Shown: piece by piece, positions 1 through 5,761 of the stretch
Numbering within the stretch: the first letter of the stretch is position 1
Layout: each line of letters opens with the position of its first letter
From: Deltaproteobacteria bacterium
GTDB taxonomy: Bacteria; Myxococcota_A; Polyangia; Haliangiales; Haliangiaceae
Length of the DNA: 6,738 bases
NCBI GenBank assembly: GCA_013696695.1
Contig: JACCYD010001027.1
Location: 1-6,738, forward strand
Direction of reading: 5' to 3'
Position numbers and translations under genes: made by a program
Notes under the pieces: model-generated
What the model saw: only the letters and a program-made list of their open reading frames with translations
Told to the model about the DNA's origin: nothing
Database searches by the model: none

Positions 1-252
1 AACAAGCCACAGGCCACGGAGACCAAGCCGGGGACCAAGCCGGCAACCGGCGAAACGCCGACGCCGGCCGCCACCGACGAGAAGACCGCGAAGGTCCATT
101 GCCAGGGCGTGAACGACTGCAAGGGCCAGGGCGGGTGCAAGTCGACGGCGAACGCGTGCGCCGGTCAGAACGGCTGCAAGGGCAAGGGCTTCATCGACCT
201 GGCGAACGAAGAGGAGTGCAAGGCCAAGGGCGGCACCATGGCGAAGATGTAG
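1..252 (+). CDS. bufA2: BufA2-type bufferin precursor, Cys-rich periplasmic metallophore peptide (5' end missing)
   Basis: The reading frame is open from the left edge to a TAG at 250-252, giving 83 visible residues; the start codon and expected Sec signal peptide lie outside the window. Visible residues 1-32 are a Lys/Thr/Pro/Ala-rich, low-complexity spacer. Residues 33-73 form a Cys-rich core with six cysteines (34, 40, 46, 53, 59, 73; spacing C-x5-C-x5-C-x6-C-x5-C-x13-C). The C-G-x-N-C-K-G pattern occurs twice, at 34-44 and 53-63, followed by GKGF. This matches my memory of the BufA2 family of bufferin-type RiPP metallophores, in which cysteines are modified to bind copper in the periplasm. 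The call is strongly supported by the next two genes, a DUF692 enzyme and a DUF2063 partner. Which cysteines are modified and which form disulfides cannot be told from sequence. Confidence 0.82.
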   Translation, partial: NKPQATETKPGTKPATGETPTPAATDEKTAKVHCQGVNDCKGQGGCKSTANACAGQNGCKGKGFIDLANEEECKAKGGTMAKM

Positions 253-254
253 CC

Positions 255-1148
255 ATGTGGCCGCGTCTTGGCTTCGGCCTCGGGCTCCGCCCACCGCACT
301 ACCAGGAGGTGTTGGCGACGTCGCCGCGCGTCGACTGGTGGGAGGTGATCAGCGAGAACTTCATGGTGCGAGGCGGCAACCCGCGGCGCGTGCTGCACGC
401 GGTCCGCGACAAGTGGCCGGTCGTGCTGCACGGCGTCTCGCTGTCGATCGGATCGATCGATCCGATCGACGAAGATTACCTCGCACGGCTGGCGGCGCTC
501 GTCGCCGAGGTCGAGCCGCCGATCGTCTCCGATCATCTGTGCTGGTCGAGCATCGGCGGACACTCCGCGCACGATCTGTGGCCTCTGCCATACACCGAAC
601 AGGCACTCGCGCACGTGGTGGCGCGCGTCGCGCACGTGCAGGAGCGGCTCGGGCGGAGGATCTTGCTCGAGAATCCGTCGAGCTACGTCACGTTCTCGGC
701 GAGCGAGCTCACGGAGGCGGAGTTTCTCGCCGAGGTCGCGCGCCGCGCCGACTGCGGGATCCTGCTGGACGTCAACAACGTCTACGTGAGCTGCAAGAAC
801 CACGGCTGGGATCCGCAGGCGTATTTCGCCGCGATTCCCGTCGACCGTGTCGGCCAGATCCATCTCGCCGGCCATACGGATCACGGCACCCACCTGCTCG
901 ACACCCACGACACGCCTGTGCACGACGCGGTCTGGGAGCTGTACCGCGATGCGACGGTGCGCTTCGGCGACGTCGCAACGATGATCGAGCGTGACGACCA
1001 CATCCCCGCGCTCGGTGAGCTCGTCGACGAGCTCGGCCGCGCACGCGAGATCGCCGCGCCGGCGCGCCTCGAGTGGCGAAGCCGCGGGGACCAGGACGAC
1101 CAGCGCGAAGCACACGAGCTCGCGCAGGCGCAGGTGGCGCATGCATGA
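255..1148 (+). CDS. bufB: BufB: DUF692 (MbnB-like) multinuclear iron peptide-modifying oxygenase
   Basis: This is a 297-residue protein, the normal length for DUF692 TIM-barrel enzymes. Family motifs appear in order: HGVSLSIGS (59-67), SDHLCW (92-97), LLENPSSY (137-144), LLDVNNVYVS (170-179) then NHGWDP (182-187), HLAGH (203-207), DTHD (216-219) and MIERDD (243-248). The conserved residues that usually hold the iron cluster all seem present: His59, His94, Glu139, Asp172, His183, His203/207, Asp216, His218, Glu245 (assigned by motif analogy, not structure). Related enzymes (MbnB, HvfB, BufB, TglH) oxidise cysteines of a ribosomal peptide; bufferin enzymes are reported to make copper-binding thiooxazoles. 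The ATG at 255 is chosen because it lies 2 bp after the precursor stop and begins the conserved GFGLGLRPPHY segment; no clear Shine-Dalgarno is seen, suggesting translational coupling. Its substrate is most likely the preceding peptide. A long perfect palindrome sits inside the gene at 443-470. Confidence 0.93.
   Translation: MWPRLGFGLGLRPPHYQEVLATSPRVDWWEVISENFMVRGGNPRRVLHAVRDKWPVVLHGVSLSIGSIDPIDEDYLARLAALVAEVEPPIVSDHLCWSSIGGHSAHDLWPLPYTEQALAHVVARVAHVQERLGRRILLENPSSYVTFSASELTEAEFLAEVARRADCGILLDVNNVYVSCKNHGWDPQAYFAAIPVDRVGQIHLAGHTDHGTHLLDTHDTPVHDAVWELYRDATVRFGDVATMIERDDHIPALGELVDELGRAREIAAPARLEWRSRGDQDDQREAHELAQAQVAHA
443..470. repeat. 28-bp perfect palindrome inside bufB
   Basis: The left half-site is GTCGATCGGATCGA and the right half is its exact reverse complement, with no spacer. 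The bounding pair 442/471 (T/G) breaks the symmetry. It encodes part of the conserved SLSIGS-IDPID segment of the enzyme. It may be a by-product of GATC-rich codon use (tcg atc / gat ccg) or a real structural element in DNA or mRNA. Confidence 0.9.
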
Positions 1149-1884
1149 CCTCGCCGAGATCCAGCGCCGGTTCTACGAGCTGGTCACGGCGGGCGAGGGT
1201 GCGATCGATCCGGGCCTGCTGGGCGGCTCGCGCCGGCTCGACGTGTACGCCGAGATGTACGTCGCGCGTCTCGTCGACGTGCTCGCCGACGACTATCCGA
1301 AGCTGCGCTCGGTGCTCGGCGCCGAGCCGTTCCAGACACTGGTCGCGGCCTATTTGCGGGCGCGGCCACCACGGTCGTTCACGATCCGCGACGCGGGCGA
1401 GGCGCTCGCCGCATATCTCGAGACGCGTGACGATCTGCCGCCGTGGGCCGCCGACCTCGCGAGGCTCGAGCGTGCCCGCGTGGAGGTGTTCGACGGGCCC
1501 GATCGCGAGCCGTCGACCCGCGAGGACCTCGCGCGGATTCCGATCGAGGAGTTCCCCGACCTCGCGATCGAGCTCGTTCCCTCGAGCGAGCTCGTCCCGA
1601 TCGGCTGGACCGTCGACGACCTGTGGAGCGCGATCGAGGACGACACGACGATCGAAGCGCCGACGGAATGCAACCGTACCGTCCTGGTCTGGCGGCGGGA
1701 TCTGGGCGTACTCCACCGTACGCTCGATGGCGACGAGGCGGAGCTCGTTCCATTCCTCGCGAGGCGAGCCACCATGGCGGCGCTGTCGGAGCGCCTGGTC
1801 GAGCTGGAGGTGGTGGGGCCGGAGACTCGGCTCGTCGAGCTGCTCGGGCGCTGGCTCGATGGGGCGGCGCTCGTCTGTTCGTGA
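1141..1884 (+). CDS. bufC: BufC: DUF2063 (HvfC/BufC-type) partner of the DUF692 enzyme
   Basis: This is a 247-residue protein. The N-terminal domain (about residues 5-95) shows the DUF2063 signature: an FYELVTAG helix, then RRLDVYAEMYVARLVDVLADDYPKL (31-55), LG at 59-60, FQTLVAAYL (64-72) and the P-R-S-F-T-I-R-D-A-G run at 77-86. The less conserved C-terminal half (about 110-247) contains LVPSSEL and an RTVLVWRRD strand, consistent with the second alpha/beta domain of these proteins. Family members form a complex with the DUF692 enzyme and are thought to bind and present the precursor peptide; Pfam's 'putative DNA-binding' label for the N-terminal domain is historical. The ATG at 1141 overlaps the bufB stop by 8 bp (ATGCATGA), so the two are probably translated in a coupled manner and at similar amounts. 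The stop is TGA at 1882-1884. It is the last gene of the operon; no DoxX-like bufD follows. Confidence 0.9.
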   Translation: MHDLAEIQRRFYELVTAGEGAIDPGLLGGSRRLDVYAEMYVARLVDVLADDYPKLRSVLGAEPFQTLVAAYLRARPPRSFTIRDAGEALAAYLETRDDLPPWAADLARLERARVEVFDGPDREPSTREDLARIPIEEFPDLAIELVPSSELVPIGWTVDDLWSAIEDDTTIEAPTECNRTVLVWRRDLGVLHRTLDGDEAELVPFLARRATMAALSERLVELEVVGPETRLVELLGRWLDGAALVCS

Positions 1885-2210
1885 CTTCGCGGAGGGCTGG
1901 CGTCAGATCGCCAATCGGGCTCGAGCTGATTTCGATCGCCGTCGAGGATCGAGCTCGACCTGTTGGGCGGGACCTAAGTTGTCGCGGCGACCGGCCTAAT
2001 TTTCGAGGCGGCGCCGTGTGTGGTGCACTACGCGGCGGGCGTCGACGTCGAGGTCTTCGGCCGATGGGGGGCGTGTGATCTCGGTGCGATCTAAGCGCAC
2101 GGAAAGGAGGGCGAAAGCGCTCACCCGAGCGATTCGAGCGCGGCCGCGCGCGCTAAGTGTGCAACGAGAGATTTCGTACACTGCGCACGTTCTTGCAATC
2201 CCTCGCGTGG
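1885..2210. other. Non-coding interval between the bufferin and lipid-transport operons
   Basis: The 326 bases hold no reading frame with a recognisable protein. A hairpin lies at 1921-1958. An excellent Shine-Dalgarno-like AAGGAGG at 2104-2110 has no ATG, GTG or TTG at usable spacing. A weak -10-like TACACT at 2177-2182 has no good -35 partner (TAAGTG at 2154). The promoter of the downstream operon probably lies here, but I cannot fix it from sequence. An in-frame TAA at 2154-2156 limits how far upstream the next gene can begin. Confidence 0.6.
1921..1958 (+). terminator. Imperfect hairpin 36 nt after bufC, possible transcript end
   Basis: Arms TCGAGCT (1921-1927) and AGCTCGA (1952-1958) pair. 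GAT/ATC (1928-1930 with 1948-1950) continues the stem past a bulged G1951, and TCGA/TCGA (1932-1935 with 1942-1945) closes a 6-nt loop. That makes 14 Watson-Crick pairs in all. No U-tract follows (CCTGTTGGG), so it is not a classic intrinsic terminator; it may instead protect the 3' end of the buf mRNA. Confidence 0.4.
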
Positions 2211-3335
2211 ATGCCTCCCGAGCTTGCTACCAGCGTCGAGCGCGACGGTCGCGCGGCGGTGGTGCGTCTCGAAGGCGACCTGGTGGTTCCGACGGCGCGC
2301 GCGCTGTACACGCAGCTCCAGGATATCGCGCGGCGTCGTGACGTCCGCTCGATCGTGATCGACTTCGCGCGCGTCGGCCGGATCGACTCGTCGGGTGTCG
2401 CGGCGGTGTCGCTGGTCGGCCAGCAGGCGAAGCGCAGCGGGCGCACGCTCGAGCTGCGCGAGCTCGGCGAGCATCATCGCGCAGCCTTCGCGATGTCACC
2501 GCGCAAGGTCGAGGAGCCGCCGGCCGAGCCGCCGCCGACCTCCTTCGAGGCGCTGGGTGACAGTATGATCGCGACGTGGGATGGCGCGAAGGCGCTCACC
2601 AGCATCGTCAAGGACACGACCTATCAGGGAGTGCTCGTGGCCGGGCGGCGCAAGCAGCTGCCGGCCGGCAGCGTGGCGTCGCAGCTGTTCGAGATGGGCT
2701 TCAACGGGCTGTTCATCGTCAGCCTGCTCGCGTTCCTGATCGGCATGACGATGGGCTTCCAGGGCGTCACCCAGCTCGAGCGGTTCGGCGCCGGCGTGTT
2801 CGTCGCGGACATGCTCGGCCTGTCGATGGTGCGCGAGCTCGCGCCGCTGATGACGGCGATCATCATCACCGGGCGCACCGGTGCGGCGATCGCGGCGGAG
2901 CTCGGCACGATGAAGGTGCGCTCGGAGATCGATGCGCTCGCCACGATGGGCATCGATCCGAATCGGTTTCTGATCCTGCCGCGGCTGCTCGCGATCACGA
3001 TCGCCGGTCCGGCGCTGACGTTGATCGCGATGTTCGTCGGCATGCTCGGCGGCATGCTGGTGACGTCGCTCGCGCTCGATCTGCCGGCGATCGCCTACTG
3101 GGGCCGAATCGCGGAGTCCGTGACCCTCGGCGACTTCGCGCACGGGCTGATCAAGGCCGTGTTGTTCTCGTGGATCATCGCGATCTCGGGCAGCCACTTC
3201 GGGATGCGCGCGACGGGTGATCCGAGCAGCGTCGGCCATGCGACCACGCGGACGGTCGTGGTCAGCGTGCTGTCGATCATCCTCGTCGACGCGGCGTTCG
3301 CCACCATCACCACGATCGCGGGAGGTGGTCCGTGA
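2211..3335 (+). CDS. mlaE: STAS-MlaE fusion: permease of an MCE/Mla-type lipid ABC transporter
   Basis: This is a 374-residue protein with two domains. Residues about 8-98 are a STAS (MlaB-like) domain: VVRLEGDLVVPTA, then IVIDFARVGRIDSSGVAAV with the DSSG loop at 59-62. A Pro/Glu-rich linker (100-112) leads to a full MlaE permease (about 115-374) with LGDSM, LF-x-MGFNGLFIVSLLAFLIGM, the QLERFGAGVFVADMLGLSMVRELAPLMTA region, the GRTGAAIAAELGTMKV coupling segment (221-236) and MGIDP (247-250), plus several hydrophobic membrane helices. The permease moves lipids between the inner membrane and the MCE protein; the STAS part, a separate MlaB subunit in E. coli, supports assembly with the ATPase. 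ATG 2211 is preferred because it directly precedes the STAS domain. An in-frame GTG at 2157 would add 18 residues and is possible; neither has a clear Shine-Dalgarno. The end overlaps mlaF by 4 bp. Confidence 0.92.
   Translation: MPPELATSVERDGRAAVVRLEGDLVVPTARALYTQLQDIARRRDVRSIVIDFARVGRIDSSGVAAVSLVGQQAKRSGRTLELRELGEHHRAAFAMSPRKVEEPPAEPPPTSFEALGDSMIATWDGAKALTSIVKDTTYQGVLVAGRRKQLPAGSVASQLFEMGFNGLFIVSLLAFLIGMTMGFQGVTQLERFGAGVFVADMLGLSMVRELAPLMTAIIITGRTGAAIAAELGTMKVRSEIDALATMGIDPNRFLILPRLLAITIAGPALTLIAMFVGMLGGMLVTSLALDLPAIAYWGRIAESVTLGDFAHGLIKAVLFSWIIAISGSHFGMRATGDPSSVGHATTRTVVVSVLSIILVDAAFATITTIAGGGP
3321..3328 (+). promoter_or_regulatory. Ribosome binding site fixing the GTG start of mlaF
   Basis: GGAGGTGG lies inside the last codons of the permease gene. 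Its GGAGG core ends 6 nt before the GTG at 3332, which supports the non-ATG start and the GTGA stop/start overlap. Confidence 0.75.
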
Positions 3336-4114
3336 GCACGCTACTCGAGTGTCGCGATCTGGTGTGTGGCTACGACAAGCCTCTGCTCCAGGACGTCAAC
3401 CTGACGGTGGGCGCCCACGAGATCGTGGTGCTGCTCGGCGGCTCGGGCTGCGGCAAGTCGACGCTGCTGCGCACGATCACCGGCCTGCTGCCGCCGCTGT
3501 CGGGCCAGGTGCTGGTGTTCGGCGAGTCGCTGTACGACCTGGCGCCCGAGGAGCGAAACCAGCTGTTGCGACGCACCGGGACAGCGTTCCAGCAAGATGC
3601 GCTGTTCGGCTCGATGTCGGTCGGCGAGAACATCGCGCTGCCGCTGCGCGAGCTCACCAAGCTGCCGCAGTCGATGATCAAGGAGATGGTGCGGATGAAG
3701 CTCGGGCTCGTCGGGCTCGGCGGCTTCGAGTCGCGCTTGCCGACCCAGCTGTCGGGTGGCCAGCGCAAGCGCGCGGCCCTCGCTCGGGCGACCATCCTCG
3801 ATCCGCAGCTGGTGTTCTGCGACGAGCCATCGGCCGGGCTCGATCCGGTGGTCGCGGCATCGATCGACGAGACGCTCGTGCAGTTTCGCGACACGCTCGG
3901 CATCACGCTGGTGGTGGTGACACACGTGATCGAGAGCGTGCGCGCGATCGCGGATCGCGCCGTGGTGCTAGCGGGAGGGCGGGTCTGCGCGGCGGGGACG
4001 ATCGCCGAGCTCGAAGCGAGCACCGCGCCCGAGGTGTACGGCTTCTTTCACCGTGTCCCAGTCGCGCCCCACGCGACGCCGACGACCAGAACGATCACGC
4101 GAGGAATTACATGA
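3332..4114 (+). CDS. mlaF: MlaF: ATPase of the MCE/Mla-type lipid transporter
   Basis: This is a 260-residue ABC ATPase, close to the usual MlaF length. It has Walker A GGSGCGKST (36-44), Q-loop FQQDALF (86-92), signature LSGGQRKRAALARA (140-153), Walker B LVFCDEP (160-166), D-loop SAGLD (167-171) and switch His198 in VVTHVIES. The QRKR form of the signature and the Q-D-A-L-F segment after the Q-loop are typical of MlaF/Mkl rather than other ABC classes. It should sit on the cytoplasmic face, bind the permease and STAS domain, and power lipid movement by ATP hydrolysis. All catalytic elements are intact. The GTG start shares 4 bp with the permease stop, and the stop shares ATGA (4111-4114) with the next start. 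The last 20 residues (after FFHRVP) look unstructured. Confidence 0.95.
   Translation: MSTLLECRDLVCGYDKPLLQDVNLTVGAHEIVVLLGGSGCGKSTLLRTITGLLPPLSGQVLVFGESLYDLAPEERNQLLRRTGTAFQQDALFGSMSVGENIALPLRELTKLPQSMIKEMVRMKLGLVGLGGFESRLPTQLSGGQRKRAALARATILDPQLVFCDEPSAGLDPVVAASIDETLVQFRDTLGITLVVVTHVIESVRAIADRAVVLAGGRVCAAGTIAELEASTAPEVYGFFHRVPVAPHATPTTRTITRGIT
4101..4105 (+). promoter_or_regulatory. Ribosome binding site of the MCE gene
   Basis: GAGGA ends 5 nt before the ATG at 4111. It supports that start, which overlaps the mlaF stop as ATGA. Confidence 0.65.
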
Positions 4115-4983
4115 CGACTCGAAGCCAGCGTGCCCGCATCGGACTGTTCACGATCCTCGCAGGCGCGTTGCTCGCGATCGTGTTATTCGTGTTCGGAGGG
4201 CTGCGGCTGTGGGGCGGGCGTGACCACTACACGGTGACGTTCGACGGCTCCGTGATGGGGTTGCAGAAGGGCGCGCAGGTCTACCTGAACGGCATCCGCG
4301 TCGGTTCTGTCGAGAACATCGAGCTCGCGCCACAGGATCTCGACAAGGTTCACGTCGAGATCGCGATCAAGGACGGCACGCCGATCCATACCGACACCCG
4401 CGCGATGCTGCAGATGGCCGGCATCACCGGGCTCAAGGTGATCGACCTGCGCAAGGGCTCGCTGGCCGCGCCCGTGCTCCCGCCGGGCTCGATGATCGCG
4501 CAGGGCGAGACCACGCTCGACAAGCTCGAGAAGCAGGCTGCCGATCTGGTCGATCAATCGACACAGCTGATGGGTCGCGCCAGCAAGGTGGTCGACAACC
4601 TGATCGCGGCCACCGATCCGATGTCCGAGATCGCGATCAACGCGAAGCACACGTCTGCGAACATGGCTGCCGCGAGCGCTGGGCTCGACGCGACGATCCG
4701 CGAGAACCGCGCGGGCCTCAAGCAGACCATCGCGAGCGTCGGTGAATCTGCGAAGAGCGCGCAGGCGATGATCGACGGCCAGATCGCCCAGATCCTGGCG
4801 AACGCCGGCGACCTGGTCGCCGAGATGAAGGGTGTGGTTCGCGATAACGGCGGCGCGCTACGCGCAGCGGTCGCGGATCTTCGCCAGGCGAGCCGCAGCT
4901 TCAAGGAGCTGTCTCGCGAGGTTCGCCAGAAGCCGTCGCGGTTGCTGTTCAGCGGCTCGCAGCGCGACAGGAAACTGCCATGA
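4111..4983 (+). CDS. mlaD: MCE-domain (MlaD-like) substrate-binding protein with long coiled-coil C-terminus
   Basis: This is a 290-residue protein. The N-terminus has one membrane anchor (about 10-31, GLFTILAGALLAIVLFVFGG) after an Arg-rich cytoplasmic start. The single MCE domain follows (about 38-115): YTVTFDGSVMGLQKGAQVYLNGIRVGSV, then the M-A-G-I-T-G-L-K-V-I-D-L signature (102-113). Residues about 134-275 are rich in Ala, Lys, Asp and Gln with regular hydrophobic spacing, predicted helical or coiled coil. The protein ends with RQKPSRLLFSG, a common tail in MCE proteins. MCE proteins form hexameric rings with a hydrophobic pore for phospholipids. E. coli MlaD is much shorter (about 180 residues), so the helical extension could build a tube or needle across the periplasm. 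It is translationally coupled to mlaF and to the lipoprotein by ATGA overlaps. Confidence 0.92.
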   Translation: MTTRSQRARIGLFTILAGALLAIVLFVFGGLRLWGGRDHYTVTFDGSVMGLQKGAQVYLNGIRVGSVENIELAPQDLDKVHVEIAIKDGTPIHTDTRAMLQMAGITGLKVIDLRKGSLAAPVLPPGSMIAQGETTLDKLEKQAADLVDQSTQLMGRASKVVDNLIAATDPMSEIAINAKHTSANMAAASAGLDATIRENRAGLKQTIASVGESAKSAQAMIDGQIAQILANAGDLVAEMKGVVRDNGGALRAAVADLRQASRSFKELSREVRQKPSRLLFSGSQRDRKLP

Positions 4984-5696
4984 AGTCCAACCCGCCCACG
5001 CCACGTCCCTCGACCACCGGCCAAGACATCTCCGGTCCAGAGCTCGCGATCACCGCGTGGAAGAAGCTTCTACGCACGCTCGCCGGCCTCGCGATCGCGC
5101 TTGCACCGATCGCAGCGTGCGGCGGCAAGGTGCCCGACACGCGCTTCTATCAACTCTCCGCTCCGGCGACCGCCGCACCCCCGGGTGACCTCGTGATCGC
5201 GCTCGACGCGTTCGACACCGACGCGGGCTACGACGACGAACGCATGGTCTATCGCGCCACGCCGTACCGGATCGATTACTACCAGTACCATCGCTGGAGC
5301 GCGGCCCCCGGTACCATCGTCGGCAACTTCCTCGAGCTCGCGCTCGAGCGCAGCGGCGAGTTTCGCCAGGTCACGCGCGAAGCCTCGGATCGATCGCCGG
5401 TCGTCCTGCGCGGCCGCGTGCTCGCGATCGAAGAGGTCGACACGTCACCGACGCGCTGGCTCGCCCGGATCGTCCTCGAGCTCACGCTCACCGACTCGAA
5501 GACCGGCGAGGCGCTGTGGAGCGAGCAGTTCGAGGAGACCCAGCAGATGCGCGTGCAAAAGCCCGAGGGCCTCGCCGAAGCACTGTCGATCGCGATGGCG
5601 CGGATCGCGAAGCGCGCGACGCCGTCGATCGCCGACCACGCACGCAAGCACGCGCAGACCGCCGCGACCACGGCGACCGCACACGGCGCGCGCTAG
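4980..5696 (+). CDS. ABC-type transport auxiliary lipoprotein (PqiC-like, DUF330/PF03886)
   Basis: This is a 238-residue putative outer-membrane lipoprotein. A KKLLR n-region and a hydrophobic stretch lead to the lipobox IAAC, with lipidated Cys47; Gly at +2 (no Asp) suggests outer-membrane sorting. After the lipobox come DTRFYQLS (53-60), then the family hallmark: an MVYRATPYRIDYYQYHRWSAAPG run at 89-111, GNFLELALERSGEFRQV (115-131) and the VVLRGRVLAIEEVD strand (141-154). The C-terminus from about 212 is Ala/His/Thr-rich and looks disordered. PqiC-type lipoproteins cap MCE tubes at the outer membrane, so this gene probably supplies the outer-membrane end of the transporter. The ATG at 4980 overlaps the MCE stop (ATGA), with AGGA at 4969-4972. 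No other in-frame ATG, GTG or TTG precedes the lipobox, so the signal peptide carries an unusually long polar N-terminal extension (about 27 residues). Confidence 0.88.
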   Translation: MKSNPPTPRPSTTGQDISGPELAITAWKKLLRTLAGLAIALAPIAACGGKVPDTRFYQLSAPATAAPPGDLVIALDAFDTDAGYDDERMVYRATPYRIDYYQYHRWSAAPGTIVGNFLELALERSGEFRQVTREASDRSPVVLRGRVLAIEEVDTSPTRWLARIVLELTLTDSKTGEALWSEQFEETQQMRVQKPEGLAEALSIAMARIAKRATPSIADHARKHAQTAATTATAHGAR

Positions 5697-5721
5697 GCGC
5701 TGGCGCATTCAGAACACCGAT

Positions 5722-5742
5722 CGAGCGCAACGATGCGCCTCG
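5722..5742. terminator. Weak hairpin in the convergent spacer
   Basis: CGAG/CTCG (5722-5725 with 5739-5742) and CGC/GCG (5726-5728 with 5735-5737) pair around a 6-nt loop, with C5738 bulged. It lies between the stops of two convergent genes, where a bidirectional terminator would be useful. It has no U-tract on either strand and only 7 base pairs. Confidence 0.25.
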
Positions 5743-5761
5743 GGGCCTACGAACTACGCGG

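Noticed and set aside
99..254. Upstream extension of the bufB reading frame to 99
   Set aside because: It would overlap the Cys-rich precursor gene in another frame and adds 52 residues of Arg/Gly-rich shadow sequence. The conserved protein starts at ATG 255.
165..1142. Long antisense open frame opposite bufB (325 codons)
   Set aside because: It is a GC-skew shadow: Arg/Asp/Val-rich translation without any recognisable domain, fully opposite a conserved enzyme gene.
772..1716. Long antisense open frame opposite bufB and bufC
   Set aside because: It spans two conserved sense genes and has the low-complexity Arg-rich make-up of a high-GC shadow.
1979..2002. Promoter-like TTGTCG ... TAATTT
   Set aside because: The spacer between the two elements is only 12 bp, too short for a sigma-70 promoter.
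1996..2181. Small minus-strand open frame in the intergenic interval
   Set aside because: Its 61 codons have no ribosome binding site, Arg-rich composition and no recognisable similarity.
3942..3960. Inverted repeat GCGCGATC / GATCGCGC with a 3-nt spacer in mlaF
   Set aside because: It is explained by codon choice (cgc gcg atc gcg gat cgc gcc) in a GATC-rich genome, with 8-bp arms only.
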